A stretch of DNA of 64,000 nt from Lepeophtheirus salmonis (GCF_016086655.4 NC_052131.2:13127940-13191939); one strand, 5' to 3'; counted from the stretch's first letter, positions 1 to 12,327 are shown. Notes: generated from the letters alone by a model not told the origin. Made by a program: numbers and translations.

Positions 1-479
1 TTTTTTTCTCGTATAACTCGCACGTGTGTTGTAGTCCTCTCTTTACATTTGAAAATAATTTAAATGATTTGTTATGAAACTATTATTCTTTAATGTTCAA
101 TTGTTTAAAGGATTTTTTAGTATGAACTCCCTAACCAAGTAGGCTAAAGTTTCTGAATGACTTATTTATTATATAGCTTAGGAATTTTTTTGTGGAGTGA
201 AGACGTGCGAATCCTTCATACAACTTAATTAAATCTTAAAAGTGAAGTTATAGTTGTTTTTATAATTGAAAAAGTGAATATTTGGAATCCCAAAGTTATA
301 ATCGATTCAATTAGTGCTTAAAAGTAGTGTATAGTGTTATTTGAGGCCTTGAAAACGAGGTTTTTATTCTTTCCATAGGATTTCTACTATCGGGAATTCC
401 TTTATACATTTTGTCTAGTAAAGATCGTCGCCATCTTTTTATGCAACTTATCTTCATTTCTCTTCTCCGACTAATGCAT
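1..479. other. AT-rich flank, nothing recognised
   Basis: No open frame, RNA gene or repeat boundary is visible here. It may include the 5' untranslated part of the LINE that follows, but no start of that element can be seen. Confidence 0.5.
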
Positions 480-637
480 CAAACGAGATGATTGCTGAAG
501 AAGAAAATAGGATCGATAAAGAATTAATCCTCAAATGGATGAAGAAACTGTGGGGGAGGAAAGTAATGTACGGTAAAAAATACAGATAAAAAACTCAGAG
601 GAAATTATGAAAATTCTGGACGAAGACGTATTACAGG

Positions 638-1158
638 ATGAAAACCAGGATACTAAACATAAATCTGACACACCCAGTGAAAATTGAATCAGGGTTTTTA
701 GGCATTGATGGGAAAAAACCGGATGTGGGGGATACAGCTACTGAAAAACAGAAAGGTACATTAGAAAAGTTTAAGAAACAAAAAAAACACGCTAACATAA
801 GTCTATATTACTGCCTAGAGCTGGATCTGATTCAAAGAGATAATCTCCTGATACAGGATTATCATCCGATAGTATAGAAACGACCCATAAAGTGCAAAAG
901 AGCAAGAGTTGTGGTGATTGTAATTCAAGTTTAAATCTATTTTACTATGACACAGAATGTGAAAGAAACTATTTTACTTCATATGACTATGGAATATAAT
1001 TTCTTCAGATTATATTCAGATAATTTTCAGATAAATATGGGTAGGAGAAGATTAGTTTACTTAAACAAAAGTTCACGATTGGAGGAGAGAAGAAAAAAAT
1101 TAAAAACGCAAATAATATGGAAAAACAGACAGGAATTGGATCTAACTCTGTACAGATA
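638..1158 (+). pseudogene. Possible ORF1 remnant of the LINE
   Basis: Two short open stretches (638-877 and 947-1159) lie just upstream of the endonuclease, where ORF1 of this kind of LINE would end. The encoded peptides are rich in Lys, Arg and Glu. No CCHC zinc knuckles, the usual hallmark of ORF1 in this group, can be seen, so the assignment rests on position only. Confidence 0.3.
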
Positions 1159-1790
1159 AATAGGGGTTGAAAGATCCCTGGCAGTTTACGAACTGTGTAA
1201 GATAATATATGAAAATAGAATAACAATGTCACTTCTTACGGAGCCACATAACAAAAATGGCCGCTTGGACCATAGGCATCCATGTTATGACAACTTTTAA
1301 TATCAATGTTCCACAGAATCGAGTTTAAGGATGGTATTATGGTCTTGAAATGTTTAAAGGCTTAGTTGATTATTGTAATGGAGATATGGTGACAATAACA
1401 TTGAAGCTGAAGAAACAGCAGATTGTTGTGGTATTATATTACACGGATATAATGTTAGAATGCGCCTTTCCGTTGGTTGAAAAATTGATACAAAAGTGTA
1501 GAGAAGAGCGCACACCCATACTGGATACTAATGCACATAGCACATTATGGGGTGCTGAAACTACAAATATGATAGGTGAAAAAATATAAGAGATGTGTGA
1601 AGCACTTGAATTGTACATATACAACGAGGGGAGAGAGTTTACATTTATAGGAGGAAAAGGTTCCTCGATTATAGATGTAACCTTAGTCAACAACGACATG
1701 CTTTCCAGTGTCTCTATGTGGGGTGTTTCGAAAAATAATCTATGTCTGACCATAAATATTTAACGTTTAAACTTGAAATTGAAACAGAGC
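1159..1790 (+). pseudogene. LINE endonuclease (APE-type) domain, broken
   Basis: This domain nicks target DNA to prime reverse transcription. Visible landmarks in order are RSLAVYELCK and SLLTEPHNKNGR near 1171-1255 (the conserved (Q)EP block), VEKLIQKCREERTPILDTNA near 1471-1532, HSTLWGAETTN just after it, TFIGGKGSSIIDVTLVNND near 1641-1698, and SDHKYLTFKLEI beginning at 1745, which carries the catalytic Asp-His pair. The domain is interrupted by stops at about 1306 and 1587 and needs a frame change before SDH. Motif order and spacing match an intact domain of about 210 residues, so loss is by point changes and small indels rather than large deletion. Confidence 0.85.
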
Positions 1791-2415
1791 CCATATTATG
1801 CAGGAATTTAAGGTCAATCAAATGGCAAGAGTATAATAACTGGCTGCGCCCAATGAAAAAAGTTGCTACTATTTTATTGGAAACATGATACATATGAAGG
1901 TAATATAACTTCTAGCTACCGAAATAACGAGTTCACTCGTCGAAGCTCTTAATGAATTGACAATACTGCGTCCAAAAAAAACATAAACGAGTTACACTAT
2001 GGTAGACTAAAGAACTGACAAGATTGATAAAGAAAACTAAGAGAGCTGAGCGAAGAGTAAGAAAACCCCAATGGAGTAACGATAGACTTGACTATTATAA
2101 ATGTAAAACAGAATAGAGGAGGGTAATCGAACTGGAGAGACGAAGGCATTGGAGAAAAAGATGCACGCAGTTAGATTCTTACACAGCAATATAATGGGCC
2201 GAGTATGGACATGTTAAGTAATAAAGATGGGATATTTTCGTAAATGGATTACTTAAATGATTTAACGAGAGGACAATTTGGTGACTCAATTACACATGGG
2301 TCAGATGAAACATATGAGGAAGGAAGTCCGAATGTATTGCTTGAAAACATAAATCAAAATGGACGAATGATATAACTATTTATCTGATTTGGGATGTTTG
2401 AAATCGTTTAAATTT
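1791..2415 (+). pseudogene. LINE linker between endonuclease and RT
   Basis: In frame with the SDH motif, a few dozen residues (for example LRSIKWQEYNNWL) continue past 1791. Frames then break repeatedly. A basic region around 2010-2160 resembles the linker that precedes RT in this LINE group. No catalytic motif is expected or seen. Confidence 0.55.
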
Positions 2416-3400
2416 TTTTAAAAAGGCTGGGCCAGATGGACTTGCCCCTGTAGTTTTCCAAATTTACTAAATGAGTATTACGAAATAATTGCCTTGTTGT
2501 ATCAATTATCACTTAGATTCTTGTATGTGCCAAAAATCGGGAGTAATGCTCGGAAATTTTTTCTACCAAAGCCTGATAAAATTGACTACAGTGCTTCAAA
2601 AGCCTATAGACTAATCACATTAACTAATACCATATTAAAAGGAATTGAGAGCGTAATTTATTGGCATATTTAGTCCCTGAAGTTGACCATTTCGAAGATA
2701 AATCAATTTGGATTTCGAAAAGGAAATTCTAGAGATTAAGCTATAGGAAAAGTGGTAAATAAGGCTGAAAGCGCAGTACTTCGTAAAAAAACATGTCATA
2801 ATATTGTTTTTGCTATAGAAAGAGCTTTTGATAATATTCCATTTTAAAGCTGTAGAAGATGCTTTTGTTATTTTTGGCATTGATGATTGTTCAAACAAAT
2901 GGTACAAGTACTTTTTAAAAATAGAAAGGTTGAATGTTCCCAACAAAGATGTAGAAACAAAAGGATGCCCGCAAGGAGGAAATTTATCCCCATTTTTGTG
3001 GAACTGTGCTATTCAGCATATAATTCTACCCAAGCCTGGATCAATATTGACAGTTGGATTTGCGGATGATTTATCTAAGATAATGACTAGAATAGATATG
3101 TCAACTAGGGGTTTTATCATACAAAAAAGGGTGAATGAAATGAGCAGACCTGTGGAAGAAATTGGTCTTAAGTTTAGTGAAAATAAAACCAAAGCGATGT
3201 TATGTACTTGGTCTCACAAAGTGAATACACCGATATTACTTATGAAAGGAACAATTATAAAATGGGTACGCCAGTACAAGTATCTTGGTTTAGTTATCGA
3301 TAGAAGATTGAATTGGAAAGTATATTTGGATTACATTAGCAAAAAGGCTAATAGGGCGTTATTCTCTGGCTGTAAAATGATTGGTAGCAGTGGGGTTTAA
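2416..3400 (+). pseudogene. LINE reverse transcriptase domain, broken
   Basis: The RT copies LINE RNA at the nicked target. The N-terminal block reads KKAGPDGLAPVVF at about 2417. It is followed by FLPKPDKIDYSASKAYRLIT near 2561, and motif A appears as FAIERAFDNIPF near 2809-2845. A continuous open frame from 2828 to 3400 then carries GCPQGGNLSPFLW (motif B) at about 2965 and TVGFADDLSK (motif C) at about 3050. Motif C is FADD rather than the usual YADD. The palm and thumb beyond it (KTKAMLCTW, YKYLGLVIDRRLNW) are well kept. The first half has stops and frameshifts while the second half is intact for 190 codons. Confidence 0.9.
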
Positions 3401-3708
3401 AACCATTATATGTTAAATGGATACGTAAGGCCTATGTCGAATAGATTTTGACTTACGGAGCAGGAATATGGGCACCACGTGTAATAACAAAGGAGTTCCG
3501 GATTGAGAGGTTGAGAAGAATAAATAGATTGAATAGCCTACTGTTTTGTAGTATGATGAGATCAAAACGTTTATACAGATTGTTCGAAAATCGATGACAA
3601 AGTTTTGTATAATAACTTATGAAGATAATTGTATTATGGAAAGCTGTAGCAACACACTGTTTTTAAAATGGTACAATACTGTTTTTCAAATTACGTGCTC
3701 TCAATAAT
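3401..3708 (+). pseudogene. LINE RT-RNase H connection
   Basis: Frames are scrambled but fragments such as WIRKAYVE and RRINRLNSLLF fit the conserved stretch between thumb and RNase H in related LINEs. The first catalytic Asp/Glu residues of RNase H, expected near here, cannot be identified. Confidence 0.45.
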
Positions 3709-4364
3709 ATGGAAAATTCTTTCAAAGGCCTAACAAAATTTTCCTGGAAAGTTCAGCTGCTATTAGTTCTATTAGCTAAAAATGAAGGCTTTTTCAAATG
3801 TCAACAAGTTAGGCTGATAAAAGAAATAAAAAGTTTGAAAAAGAATGTGACAATAACATGGTTAAAAGGCCATTGGGATTATAAAGGAAATGAATAAGCA
3901 AATGTGCTTGCCAAGAACGGTGGAACTATTCAAAAAGAATCTTAAGTGGAAGTTCCCAAAAGTGCAGTTTTTTCCAAAATAAATAAGTGCATAAGGAAAA
4001 GATAGAAACTTGAATGGATAGAAAACACAACTTGCCTACAAGCAAAATTCTTTTGGAAGGACCTAGTTCGGAATAGAAACTTTTTAAAAACAGGAGAGCA
4101 TCTATAAACATTATAATTGCCTTCATTACAGTGCATGTTCTCTTAAGGAAGCATCTAAAGGTAAAGGGAATGGTAAAAGATGCATCATGCAGATTGTTTG
4201 GAGATACAACTGAGACTCCAAATCATTTAAGGGTAGAGTGTGATGCCCTGGAGAGTATAAGGAGGGAAATATGGAAGACTCGCCCTAATAAAAATAAATT
4301 TTACTTTTTAATGACTTTTTTTAAATCGGTGTTGTTGTTTTATGGCCTTGTTTTTATCTTATAA
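3709..4364 (+). pseudogene. LINE RNase H and C-terminal zinc motif, broken
   Basis: RNase H removes the RNA template strand during second-strand synthesis. The end of the domain is seen as VTITWLKGHWDYKGNE near 3845-3895; after one stop it continues ANVLAKNGG, equivalent to the family's GHxGixGNExAD.LAK block, with the last Asp replaced by Asn. A second open piece, 4131-4364, reads ASCRLFGDTTETPNHL followed by RVECDAL, matching the Cys-His-Cys motif found after RNase H in this LINE group (one Cys changed to Phe). It then ends with a hydrophobic tail that is probably out of frame. Confidence 0.8.
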
Positions 4365-4520
4365 ATTTGTATTGTAAAAGATTTGATTTTAGTATATGAA
4401 AATATATGCCAGTCTTAGGGGTATATGTTACATGGGTTGCCACATTTAATTGAGGTTTCAGTGGCTTTAGAGAGAAGTTGCTATCCCGTCTAAGTACCCT
4501 TAAGGTGTGTAATAGTAAAA

Positions 4521-6679
4521 AACAAATGATATTGCAAAAGCCTTACTGCTATTCTTTATTGTGGACTTTCGGTCTTCCAATGCTTTATAAATGTACTTTT
4601 ACAAAATGATATAATTACTGTAATGACTTAAAAAGAAAACAAACAGCCTTGAAGACGGAAGATAAGCATACATGAATAAAAACGTCATGCTCATTCATGA
4701 AGTTTTCAAAAAATACCGATTTAAAAAAATAATTTGGCACAAATGCTTAAGATGCTTCCCTCCAATACAGAGCTTCATCCTGTCGTCTTTTTCATCCATT
4801 CAAGAAAAATGTCCAAGAATATACATTTGAGAAAATCTTTGTAAATTGTCACCATTTACAAGGACTGTTGCATACAAAATTAAGCATCTTTCGGAGAAAA
4901 TCATTTGGAGTATGTATCTCTCTTTTATATGATTTTTGAGGCTCTAATTTACTATTGCCAATTGCATCGCCATATCTTGCTCTTCTTTGTTCACACAATA
5001 ACAGTCAAGTGATATCATTAAGCAAATATTAGTCAATTGGACATTTTTTTTGTCCTCCTTAGACAGGACTAGGAAGGGAGTGTATGCTAAAATTTTTGGA
5101 CTGATACATCCCTAATATTAATTATGCACCGTTTTTAACTGCTATTGTTTTCCCTCTCCTTTTTTAAATGAAAGCCAAGCCTAGTCTCCAATGATTGAAA
5201 CTGAGCTTAATTTGATTAAATAGTAAACAACTTTCTTGGATCAAATGACGTAAATAACTTACAATCCAATGAATTGATGGTATTTCTTTAGAGAAAGGGT
5301 GAGAGATACAATGTATACCACAGCATGCCGTATATAAATATATGAACATAAGCTATAAATAGACACATTTGCATGGATCAATATAGATATATATTTGAGT
5401 AATCTCTATTTCCTTTACTTTCATGTAAATAGGTTAGGCTAATACTACCATTATGTTCAATCCAACAAAATTTGGTTTATGTTTCTCTGTGGAGAGCCAT
5501 TATAAATCCATTTGAGCAATAATTAGATTCCCCCTTCCCCCACTCAGTATCCCTGTTTATCATCATTATGATTGTTAATATTAATAAATGATGTAGGTTG
5601 AAGCAAATATGAACCATGCGTGTATATTTATTTAAAAAAAATCATTATTCACATACTAACATTTATAATTATGTACAGCAGAAACTCCACTCTACCAAAC
5701 ACTGTATGTTGCTTAGTTTGTACCTCTTGATCATATAACATCTTCAAGCTTGTGACTAATTATTATCCCATAAATGTTTTAGCCTTTTTGATCCACTCTA
5801 AGTATTTTCCAGGTTTTGTACAAATGTATTAAAACACTCTGAATTTGTAATAGTAACTAAAAAACTTTAAACCCTAGCATCTTCCATAACTATTGTTGCA
5901 GTGGTCTGATATTACAAAAAAAATCATATTTTTCGTACTCCTTATATGCTTAAGATTGATAAGGACAACTACGATCAATTTTTTAAAACAAAGATATTGT
6001 TTTTGTTATGGAACGATTTATATTAACCTCAATCAGCTTTCAAAAGCATGGATCATCTGCCAATAAAACCAAATTGTCTTGGTCTGGTGTATGTCTTATT
6101 TTGAAACCTTATGTTCTTATTATTTTTATTTTTTCTATGTATTTTTTTGTCATAGGTCGATTCCATTGGTTCTCTTGATACGTCATGTTGATTTAATATT
6201 TTTATTTCCTTTTTGATAAATAAACGAAGTAATAATTGTAATTTCCTTATGGTAAGTTTTCAAAAGTACTTGAATACCATTTCTTGTTGATCCCTCGCCG
6301 TACACATATACGGGGTTGGTATAATTGACTTATTTAGCTAACTACAAAATGATTTCAGGGCATTTTTGGTTTCTTTTGGATGAAAACTTACGTGGTACCA
6401 TAAAATTAAAGACGTAAAAAATATTGTAATTTGTCTGACATCCCCATTTTCCTGATTCGAATACTCTATTGGGGGTTGAATAAAAACTGTCATGGATAAA
6501 TCATTGCAGCTGCTTATTTTGATACTTATGGATGAGAATGGATAATTATAGCTTTGAATTTGAGGAGGATCGTTCAGGTAAATCCAGACCACCTTTTGCT
6601 GTATTCTGCAAAATAACAGAAACAAGTAGAGGCTTAAAATTTTATTAACAAGCTCAAATAATTCAAATGGAAAATTTAT
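4521..6679. other. AT-rich intergenic stretch, nothing recognised
   Basis: Both strands were read for protein motifs, tRNA boxes and terminal repeats without a convincing match. An open frame of 95 codons on the minus strand (6338-6625) lies next to the Tc1 tail that follows, but contains no motif I recognise. Confidence 0.5.
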
Positions 6680-6850
6680 TCAATGTGTTCGCCATGTTCG
6701 CCAATTATTCGCACGATACGATGCCAAAGGATTGACCACGTCCATGGGGGAGTATTTCTACTTTGCTCTTTAGATACCCGAGTATCTTCTTAATGAACGC
6801 TGGGCTGTGTATGCTCGAGCCAAACCAATGATGGTGTAGCTCCAGGTGTC
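6680..6850 (-). pseudogene. Tc1/mariner-like transposase C-terminal relic
   Basis: Read on the minus strand, two frames together give HRIVRIIGEHGEHIE at the end, preceded by fragments such as FIKKILGYLKSKV. Transposases of the Tc1/mariner group seen elsewhere in this window end in the same way (R-R-x-E/R, a short spacer, then EGGHIE or similar), and a LKxKV block lies the right distance upstream. The catalytic Asp motif is not legible. Only about 55 codons remain, so the family assignment is tentative. Confidence 0.4.
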
Positions 6851-8989
6851 CTCCATTGTATATACCTGCTTTTAATTAAAAGTTGTACAACTAGCTGAAA
6901 GCTAACGCTAAAACTTAATAGAACATGAACTGGAACCTTTTTCTTTTTCTGCCATTTGTATCCTTTATTTTTTCAAAAGAGAAACTATAAGTATGAAAAG
7001 TGTGTGTAATAAGGACTGACTCATATAACTCTCCAATTCATTGTTGGACTCAAAGTTTAATTGAAGATCAGCATTGGATTAATTCCTTTAATTATGTCCT
7101 TGTTAGATACCGAGAGGAATTTTGTTCATCTATTTTTCCCACGCTGCTTGCAGCTAATTTTTTGAAACGTCATGAAAGCTAAGCTGCTCTCCTCCAAAAT
7201 ATCGTTCAAATTATCAGGGTTAAGGTGCCATTTTTGGGTTTCTTTTTTAGCATGCCAGTCTCTCATATGTTTTACAAAACTAAGCATTATCAAAAATAGA
7301 TGTACATATATCTCTAAATAATATTTTTTGAAGCTTAAAAATAGATTCATTTAGCATTTTTAGTTTAATGTTGTTGTTATTTTGTCAATTTTTTTTTTAT
7401 GCTTACTTTATTTCATAATTTAATTGATATTTAATATAAAGGAATATACATTTGTAGTCATCTTTGTGATTAATTATTAAAAGTTCTACGCCTTACTCTT
7501 GTTATGTTATTCATTATTTTATGTCTCAAATATCATAAGTTTATAATGAGTATCACTTTTTTTCTCACATACATCAAAAAATAAAATAATTTTAGAAACA
7601 TGTATATGATATAATATTTGATCTTTCCACATACCATGAAGTTAAAAAAATTACTGAATTTAACTTAATTTTTACTGGATGCTATATAAATATAGTTTCT
7701 TCAATAAAAGTATTTAAAATATTTATTAAATTTGTAATATTTTATGGCAATCAAATAATAAATTTAAAGATTATTTTTAAGAAACATCAGCTAACATAAA
7801 GTTTAGCACCCTTGCAAGTATTATTTTATCTGAAAATAAATTAACATCAAATTCGAATTAAAAACTGTAGAAATTAAGGGATCTAAATTTGTTGTCATCC
7901 TTATCGGTACTTTCACTTTGAGGTAGATTCGGTCTAGGTCTGAGTCCAAAACCTTACTGTCTGTATCTCATTTTTCCAGGTCCAAAAATCCTGTGACCAT
8001 AACCTTCCAGCCTGATATTTATTTAAATATGAAATAATTGATTTACAACTTTCGATAAAAATATCAGCGAATCCGCACCATCATAAAATAAATGAGATGT
8101 GATAATCTGATGATATAAATATATTTAGCTATCATTAGTATATATTGGATTGTCTATACTCTATAGATTCTATTATTTTGGCCCAAAACCCCTGTGGCTG
8201 GCCCAAAGTGCAAAAGTTTATAGCCCGATATTTTCTACCCTGATCCCCTTCACCTATCTTCCCTTTAAAATTGTTTTATATAAGTGATATTATTTTTATT
8301 CTTACCAATAACAGATATTTAAAAATAGGCATGAATATTTTACATCACTTTCACTTGTCCATAAATCAATCATGTTTTAATGCTTTAAATTTGTATGTAT
8401 TTTAAGTTTGGAAAATATTTTTCGTCCATGAATGAAAAAAACTTCTTCAAATGGGTTATTGCTAAAAATTACAACAAAATCTTTGCAATAAATTAATTTT
8501 AACTTCGTCATTGTTTTTTTTTAAATATCACTCAGTATATACTAGTTATTTTTATTCTGGCTTCAAACGAGCAATCATTTGAAGGAAGGCCAACGATGAG
8601 TTCCTCATCTAGCTTCAACCAGATACACAGAAATGTTAAAAACATTTATACGTGGACAAAAAAAATTCAGCCAAATATGGTAACAATTAATGTTTATATA
8701 TACACGCAGACGTAGGGCTGTATCGGTTCTTATTATTAAGGTTAAAAACGGTTCCGTTTTATTCCGTCCCGTCCTTTAATTTCTTATCCATTCTTTTAAA
8801 ACGCTTTCTGGATACATTCTTTTCAATTACATCATAGTAAAGAACTAAAGTTCAGTAATTGATATAAATTAATATAGTTTGTTATTATTCTTCAATTAAA
8901 ATTTCCAGGCTTCCTAAATCAGTAAAAATAGTTCGTCTGATGGTTCTATTAAAGATCCCCTTAAGTTTTCCAGAAGAAGATCTGCAGTA
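6851..8989. other. AT-rich stretch with one unrecognised open frame
   Basis: The minus-strand frame 7126-7350 (74 codons, charged in its second half: KHMRDWHAKKETQKWHL) is the only coding-like piece and matches nothing I know. Short G/C-richer islands near 7900-7985 and 8710-8800 contain repeated GGTTC/GGTCC-type words and may be worn repeats. Confidence 0.4.
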
Positions 8990-9500
8990 GTAAAAAGATA
9001 ATCCTCAAATTTCTGAACAAAATGTTCACAAATGTCGACCGATCTCATTTTGCTAAGCTAGATAAGTGAAGATAATCCTATATATTTTTCTGTTTCAAGG
9101 AACTGTCTCACACTTGTATAATAGTTGCATCCACTACTGTAATGTTAGAAATAACTTTGTCAGTGGAAATAACTTTTTCTCAATATCACAAGGGTTGACA
9201 ATACGCGTATCCAATGTTCTGTTGCATAGCTCTTGATTGTAGAATTTTCAGTTGGCTGAATATCCATCAAGCAGTGATACAACTGGCTCAAAACCAAAAG
9301 GTGTAATTGCTTCTTCAACTTGGTAGAATAATTTTCTGAGAATTTTAGAACCTAATGTTGTCAAAGGTACCATTGGAATAGTGTCTTCATATTTGTTAGT
9401 TCCGCTCTTGATCATCACACAAAGCAAAATTTTGGTTGGTGTATCCCCTCTATGTTCAATGTCGTAAAACTTCCCTCCTGTATACTCACAAACTTTTGCT

Positions 9501-9558
9501 CTGAAATGAAAAAGCTATAAATTTCGTATAAAAGTGCCTTGAATTTCTTGCAGCTTAC
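9501..9558 (-). other. Probable 58-bp intron in the P-like relic
   Basis: On the minus strand the upstream frame ends at a donor reading TG/GTAAGC (9559/9558) and the downstream frame begins after a pyrimidine-rich TTTCATTTCAG (ends at 9501). Conserved transposase sequence lies on both sides while the interval itself has stops. Joining as written gives a TGA across the junction, which I read as decay. Confidence 0.55.
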
Positions 9559-9773
9559 CAATATACTTCATTCATAATAATGGTTACAATTCTTTCTCTA
9601 TCCTTGAGATTGTTTATTCTAAATATTTTATGGTTTGAGGACTATGTCCTGTATCTACTGTAAAGCAGCTTAAAAGCCTTGTTAACCATTGAATAAATGG
9701 TAATTTCAGTATTCCTTTGCTCAATATAAGTTTCTACAAAGATGTCGATGCCCTTTTCCAAATAGAGTCATTT

Positions 9774-9828
9774 CTGAAAATTAAAAGCGTTACTTTAATT
9801 AATACATTAAATTAACAACAATATTTAC
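9774..9828 (-). other. Probable 55-bp intron in the P-like relic
   Basis: Minus-strand donor TTG/GTAAAT at 9828 and acceptor TTTTCAG ending at 9774. Its size is nearly the same as the intron at 9501-9558, and an open frame is present upstream of the donor. The exon downstream of the acceptor is poorly kept, so this one is less certain. Confidence 0.4.
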
Positions 9829-9930
9829 CAAGTGTGCTATTGTAAAATTTCCTAGGTCCTTTTTTGGATTTACATTTTGGATGGTTCCAATCTTTTATTT
9901 TCCACAATACCGTTGAGTAAGTAAATGGAG

Positions 9931-12153
9931 TAATATAATACAACATAGTATGATTGACTTAATTCTCTCACTACCAGATAATTTTCTTCCTTTTTTGTGT
10001 TTCTTTTTTGTAGAAAGGTTGTGTGATGTAATAAAGGGAACGACGTGACTTACGTGATGTTGATAAAGTCGGTAGGATATTTTGATTCATTTTTAGCGAT
10101 AAAAAGTTTAACCATGTTTACTTCAGTAGTAATTTAAAAGCTCTTACTGAGGAATTATGAAAAAATATGAAGTATACAGGCACAAAAGGTTTTTTTTGAA
10201 GAACCTCTTTCTCAATATATGTATGAATATATAGATATATATATTTCCGATTTTATTAATAACATTGATGTTTCTTTCATATATGTACATATATAGTTAG
10301 TTAGTTTTGAGAACACATTTTAAGGAAGAGGAAAATCAATAATAAACCAATGAAAATTTATGGGTTAAATGGGTTTATGTACGTACCTACCTATATTATC
10401 ATTTCCATTATGCAGTATATATATGGAATCAATATTAGGAGAAGTATTATGTTATATTATATGCATATATATATATTATACCTATATTTTACTTTACTTT
10501 TAACCCCCTAAATATACATTACTTTTCTGTGGGAACAGTTATGCTCTGCATACCAATGAAGAACAATACATTACCATGTACATAACATATAAATGTATGT
10601 ATGTACATTTATATATCTAGAAATAGATAGATAAATGAATAAATTCCTTTATTAATAATCTAAACGATACTACCCCTTTTATACATGGGAAAAGTATTTA
10701 ACCGATGCCTTCGTATATATACAATGTACAGGATGTACTTTTTTCAAGAAAGTTAGATTATTATCTGAGGGGTGAAAACAATCAAAATATAATCAGATAA
10801 CATGTTTGTTTTTCCTCTCATCCCTAAACTTAGATTTTTTTTTAATCAACGAAAATTAGTTGACAGAAAACAAAGGGGTAAATGTTGTGGACGGTTAAAT
10901 TATCTCGAACAAGAATATATTCACTATAGACCAGGTTCTAACCCACTGAGATAATATATTCATTGCAAAGATATGAAAGGAACATATTCAAGATCAATTA
11001 TTCTAAAATAAATTTTATATAGATTTTGGATAAAACTCTATCTTATACATCTGTAGAAGGACAATACGTTTAGTTTGTAGAACTTTGCCTCTTTCTAAGG
11101 CAAGTCTTTTTGGCAGCATCAATAATTAATTTCAATTTTCGGGACTTCTGCGTATGAAGAACTTCGGAAAACAAGGTTGTTAAGAATGTTCCATTCAATA
11201 TATACGAGTTAGAGATCAGCGTCATTGAGCAATAGAACCAAATGTCTAGGAAATATACACCGGGTTTCTTTCTCTTTTAAAGAGAGTGGCTGCTGCCTTG
11301 GTGGTCTTATTGAATTATGCCAGTCATTAAATATATTTTCTTTTTTAATAGAGTAATTCAAAAACAAATACTTCTATTAATACAAGTATATTGCACACAA
11401 TTTTTGAAATTATAATATTTCGGGGAAATTGCTGTATATCAATTTGAGGGTTGTATATATATTTTTTTTTCAGATTTGTGTGGATAATGTGGAAAATATT
11501 TTTGATAATAAATACTCAACAAATATTTCCCAAGCTAATGGATATCTTTGATTTTAAAGATAGTTTATCTATATCTTACAGCTAGTGTTAAACCACTGAG
11601 CAAAAACTTTAACCATACTGATCAATTATAGTTACAAAAATTTTGTTTAGGTAGAAATTGTAGTACTAAAATTAGTTCATCCAACCTAGGAAATTTTTTG
11701 AAGGTAATTTACATAATATGGTATGTAAGTTTCATTTAATGGAGGGACTGAATTTTTCAGCTGATAAAACATTAACATACTAGTGTATAGCTTTGCTCTC
11801 TATTTAAAAATAAACCAAGTTTATTTCAATTAAATATTTGCTGGATATTATCAATTTTGGAAATATAAACATACTTTTTAGTAACTGCAGTAACCATTGT
11901 CATTTATGTTGTAGACTTGAAAGGGTTGGAAGCTCTTCCAAAATTTTAAAATTTACTTGAGACACAAGGAAGCATAGCTGTTGTTGAAGTTGTTCAGACT
12001 GTTATAGTGCACTTTGTTGACAATTGACTCCAAGTACTCTGAGGTTCAAAAATCAGTAAACTAAGTTCTGGAGAGTTTGGTGCACAAAACTCTTTTTTTT
12101 CTTAAACTAGAGTTTATAAGCTTAAATTAATTTGATCTTAATACCAATTTCAG
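9931..12153. other. AT-rich stretch with TA-rich low-complexity tracts
   Basis: Between about 10190 and 10720 the sequence is dominated by ATATAT, GTATGTA and similar short alternating tracts. No gene or transposon could be recognised in the remainder, including the somewhat more complex stretch at 11925-12110. Confidence 0.45.
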
Positions 12154-12327
12154 GACGAGATTGATGGCTGTGCTTGCTCTCCAAGGGAATGGACATTGAA
12201 TACTTGTTCAAGTAAATATGTAGATGGTTCAAACCGAGATATAAGTCTTCTTATCAATCTTTTGAAGACAATCTCTGGAGGAAAAAAAACAAAAAATACA
12301 TATAACAATCTATATTGTGTATCCTAA
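12154..12327 (+). other. Candidate terminal exon, unrecognised
   Basis: An acceptor-like ACCAATTTCAG ends at 12153 and is followed by 57 open codons and a TAA. The peptide starts DEIDGCACSPREWTLNTCSS and contains three Cys close together, then turns Lys/Asn rich. No donor, upstream exon or family could be identified. It might equally be a worn transposon or chance. It is listed because it is one of the few places where a splice-like signal and an open frame coincide outside a known element. Confidence 0.2.

Larger units (their letters stand above)
480..4520 (+). mobile_element. Decayed non-LTR retrotransposon (LINE, R1/LOA/I-like group)
   Basis: Domains occur in the order expected for ORF2 of an APE-type LINE: apurinic-type endonuclease, reverse transcriptase, RNase H, then a C-terminal CCHC-like motif. 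All are on the + strand but spread over several frames with many stops, so the copy is dead. The presence of RNase H and the wording of the endonuclease (DTNAHSTLWG) and RT (GCPQGGNLSPFLW) motifs point to the R1/LOA/I/Jockey assemblage; the exact clade cannot be settled by eye. Untranslated sequence with a run ending near 4520 follows the last domain and is taken as the 3' UTR. The 5' end is uncertain, and no target-site duplication or long poly-A tail was identified. Confidence 0.85.
8990..9930 (-). mobile_element. P-element/THAP-type transposon relic
   Basis: The minus strand encodes part of a P-like transposase (RNase H-like catalytic region). From 9500 down to about 9130 one frame is open except for one stop: AKVCEYTGGKFYDIEH, then IKSGTNKYEDTIPMVPL, LFYQVEEAITPFGFEPVV, LLDGYSAN, a stop, KFYNQELCNRTLDTRIVNP. 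Insect and vertebrate P/THAP9-like transposases share this order, including the Asp of the DxxSxN block followed by KF/RF. An upstream exon (about 9559-9640) reads INNLKDRERIVTIIMNEVY and a third TIQNVNPKKDLGNFTIAHL (to about 9885). Beyond 9130 (minus direction) the frames fail. No terminal inverted repeats or N-terminal THAP domain were found next to it. A THAP-like fragment at 19831 is on the opposite strand and separate. Confidence 0.65.

Noticed and set aside
6150..6175. GGTCGATTCC as a tRNA B box
   Set aside because: One base short of the consensus, and no A box or foldable cloverleaf upstream.
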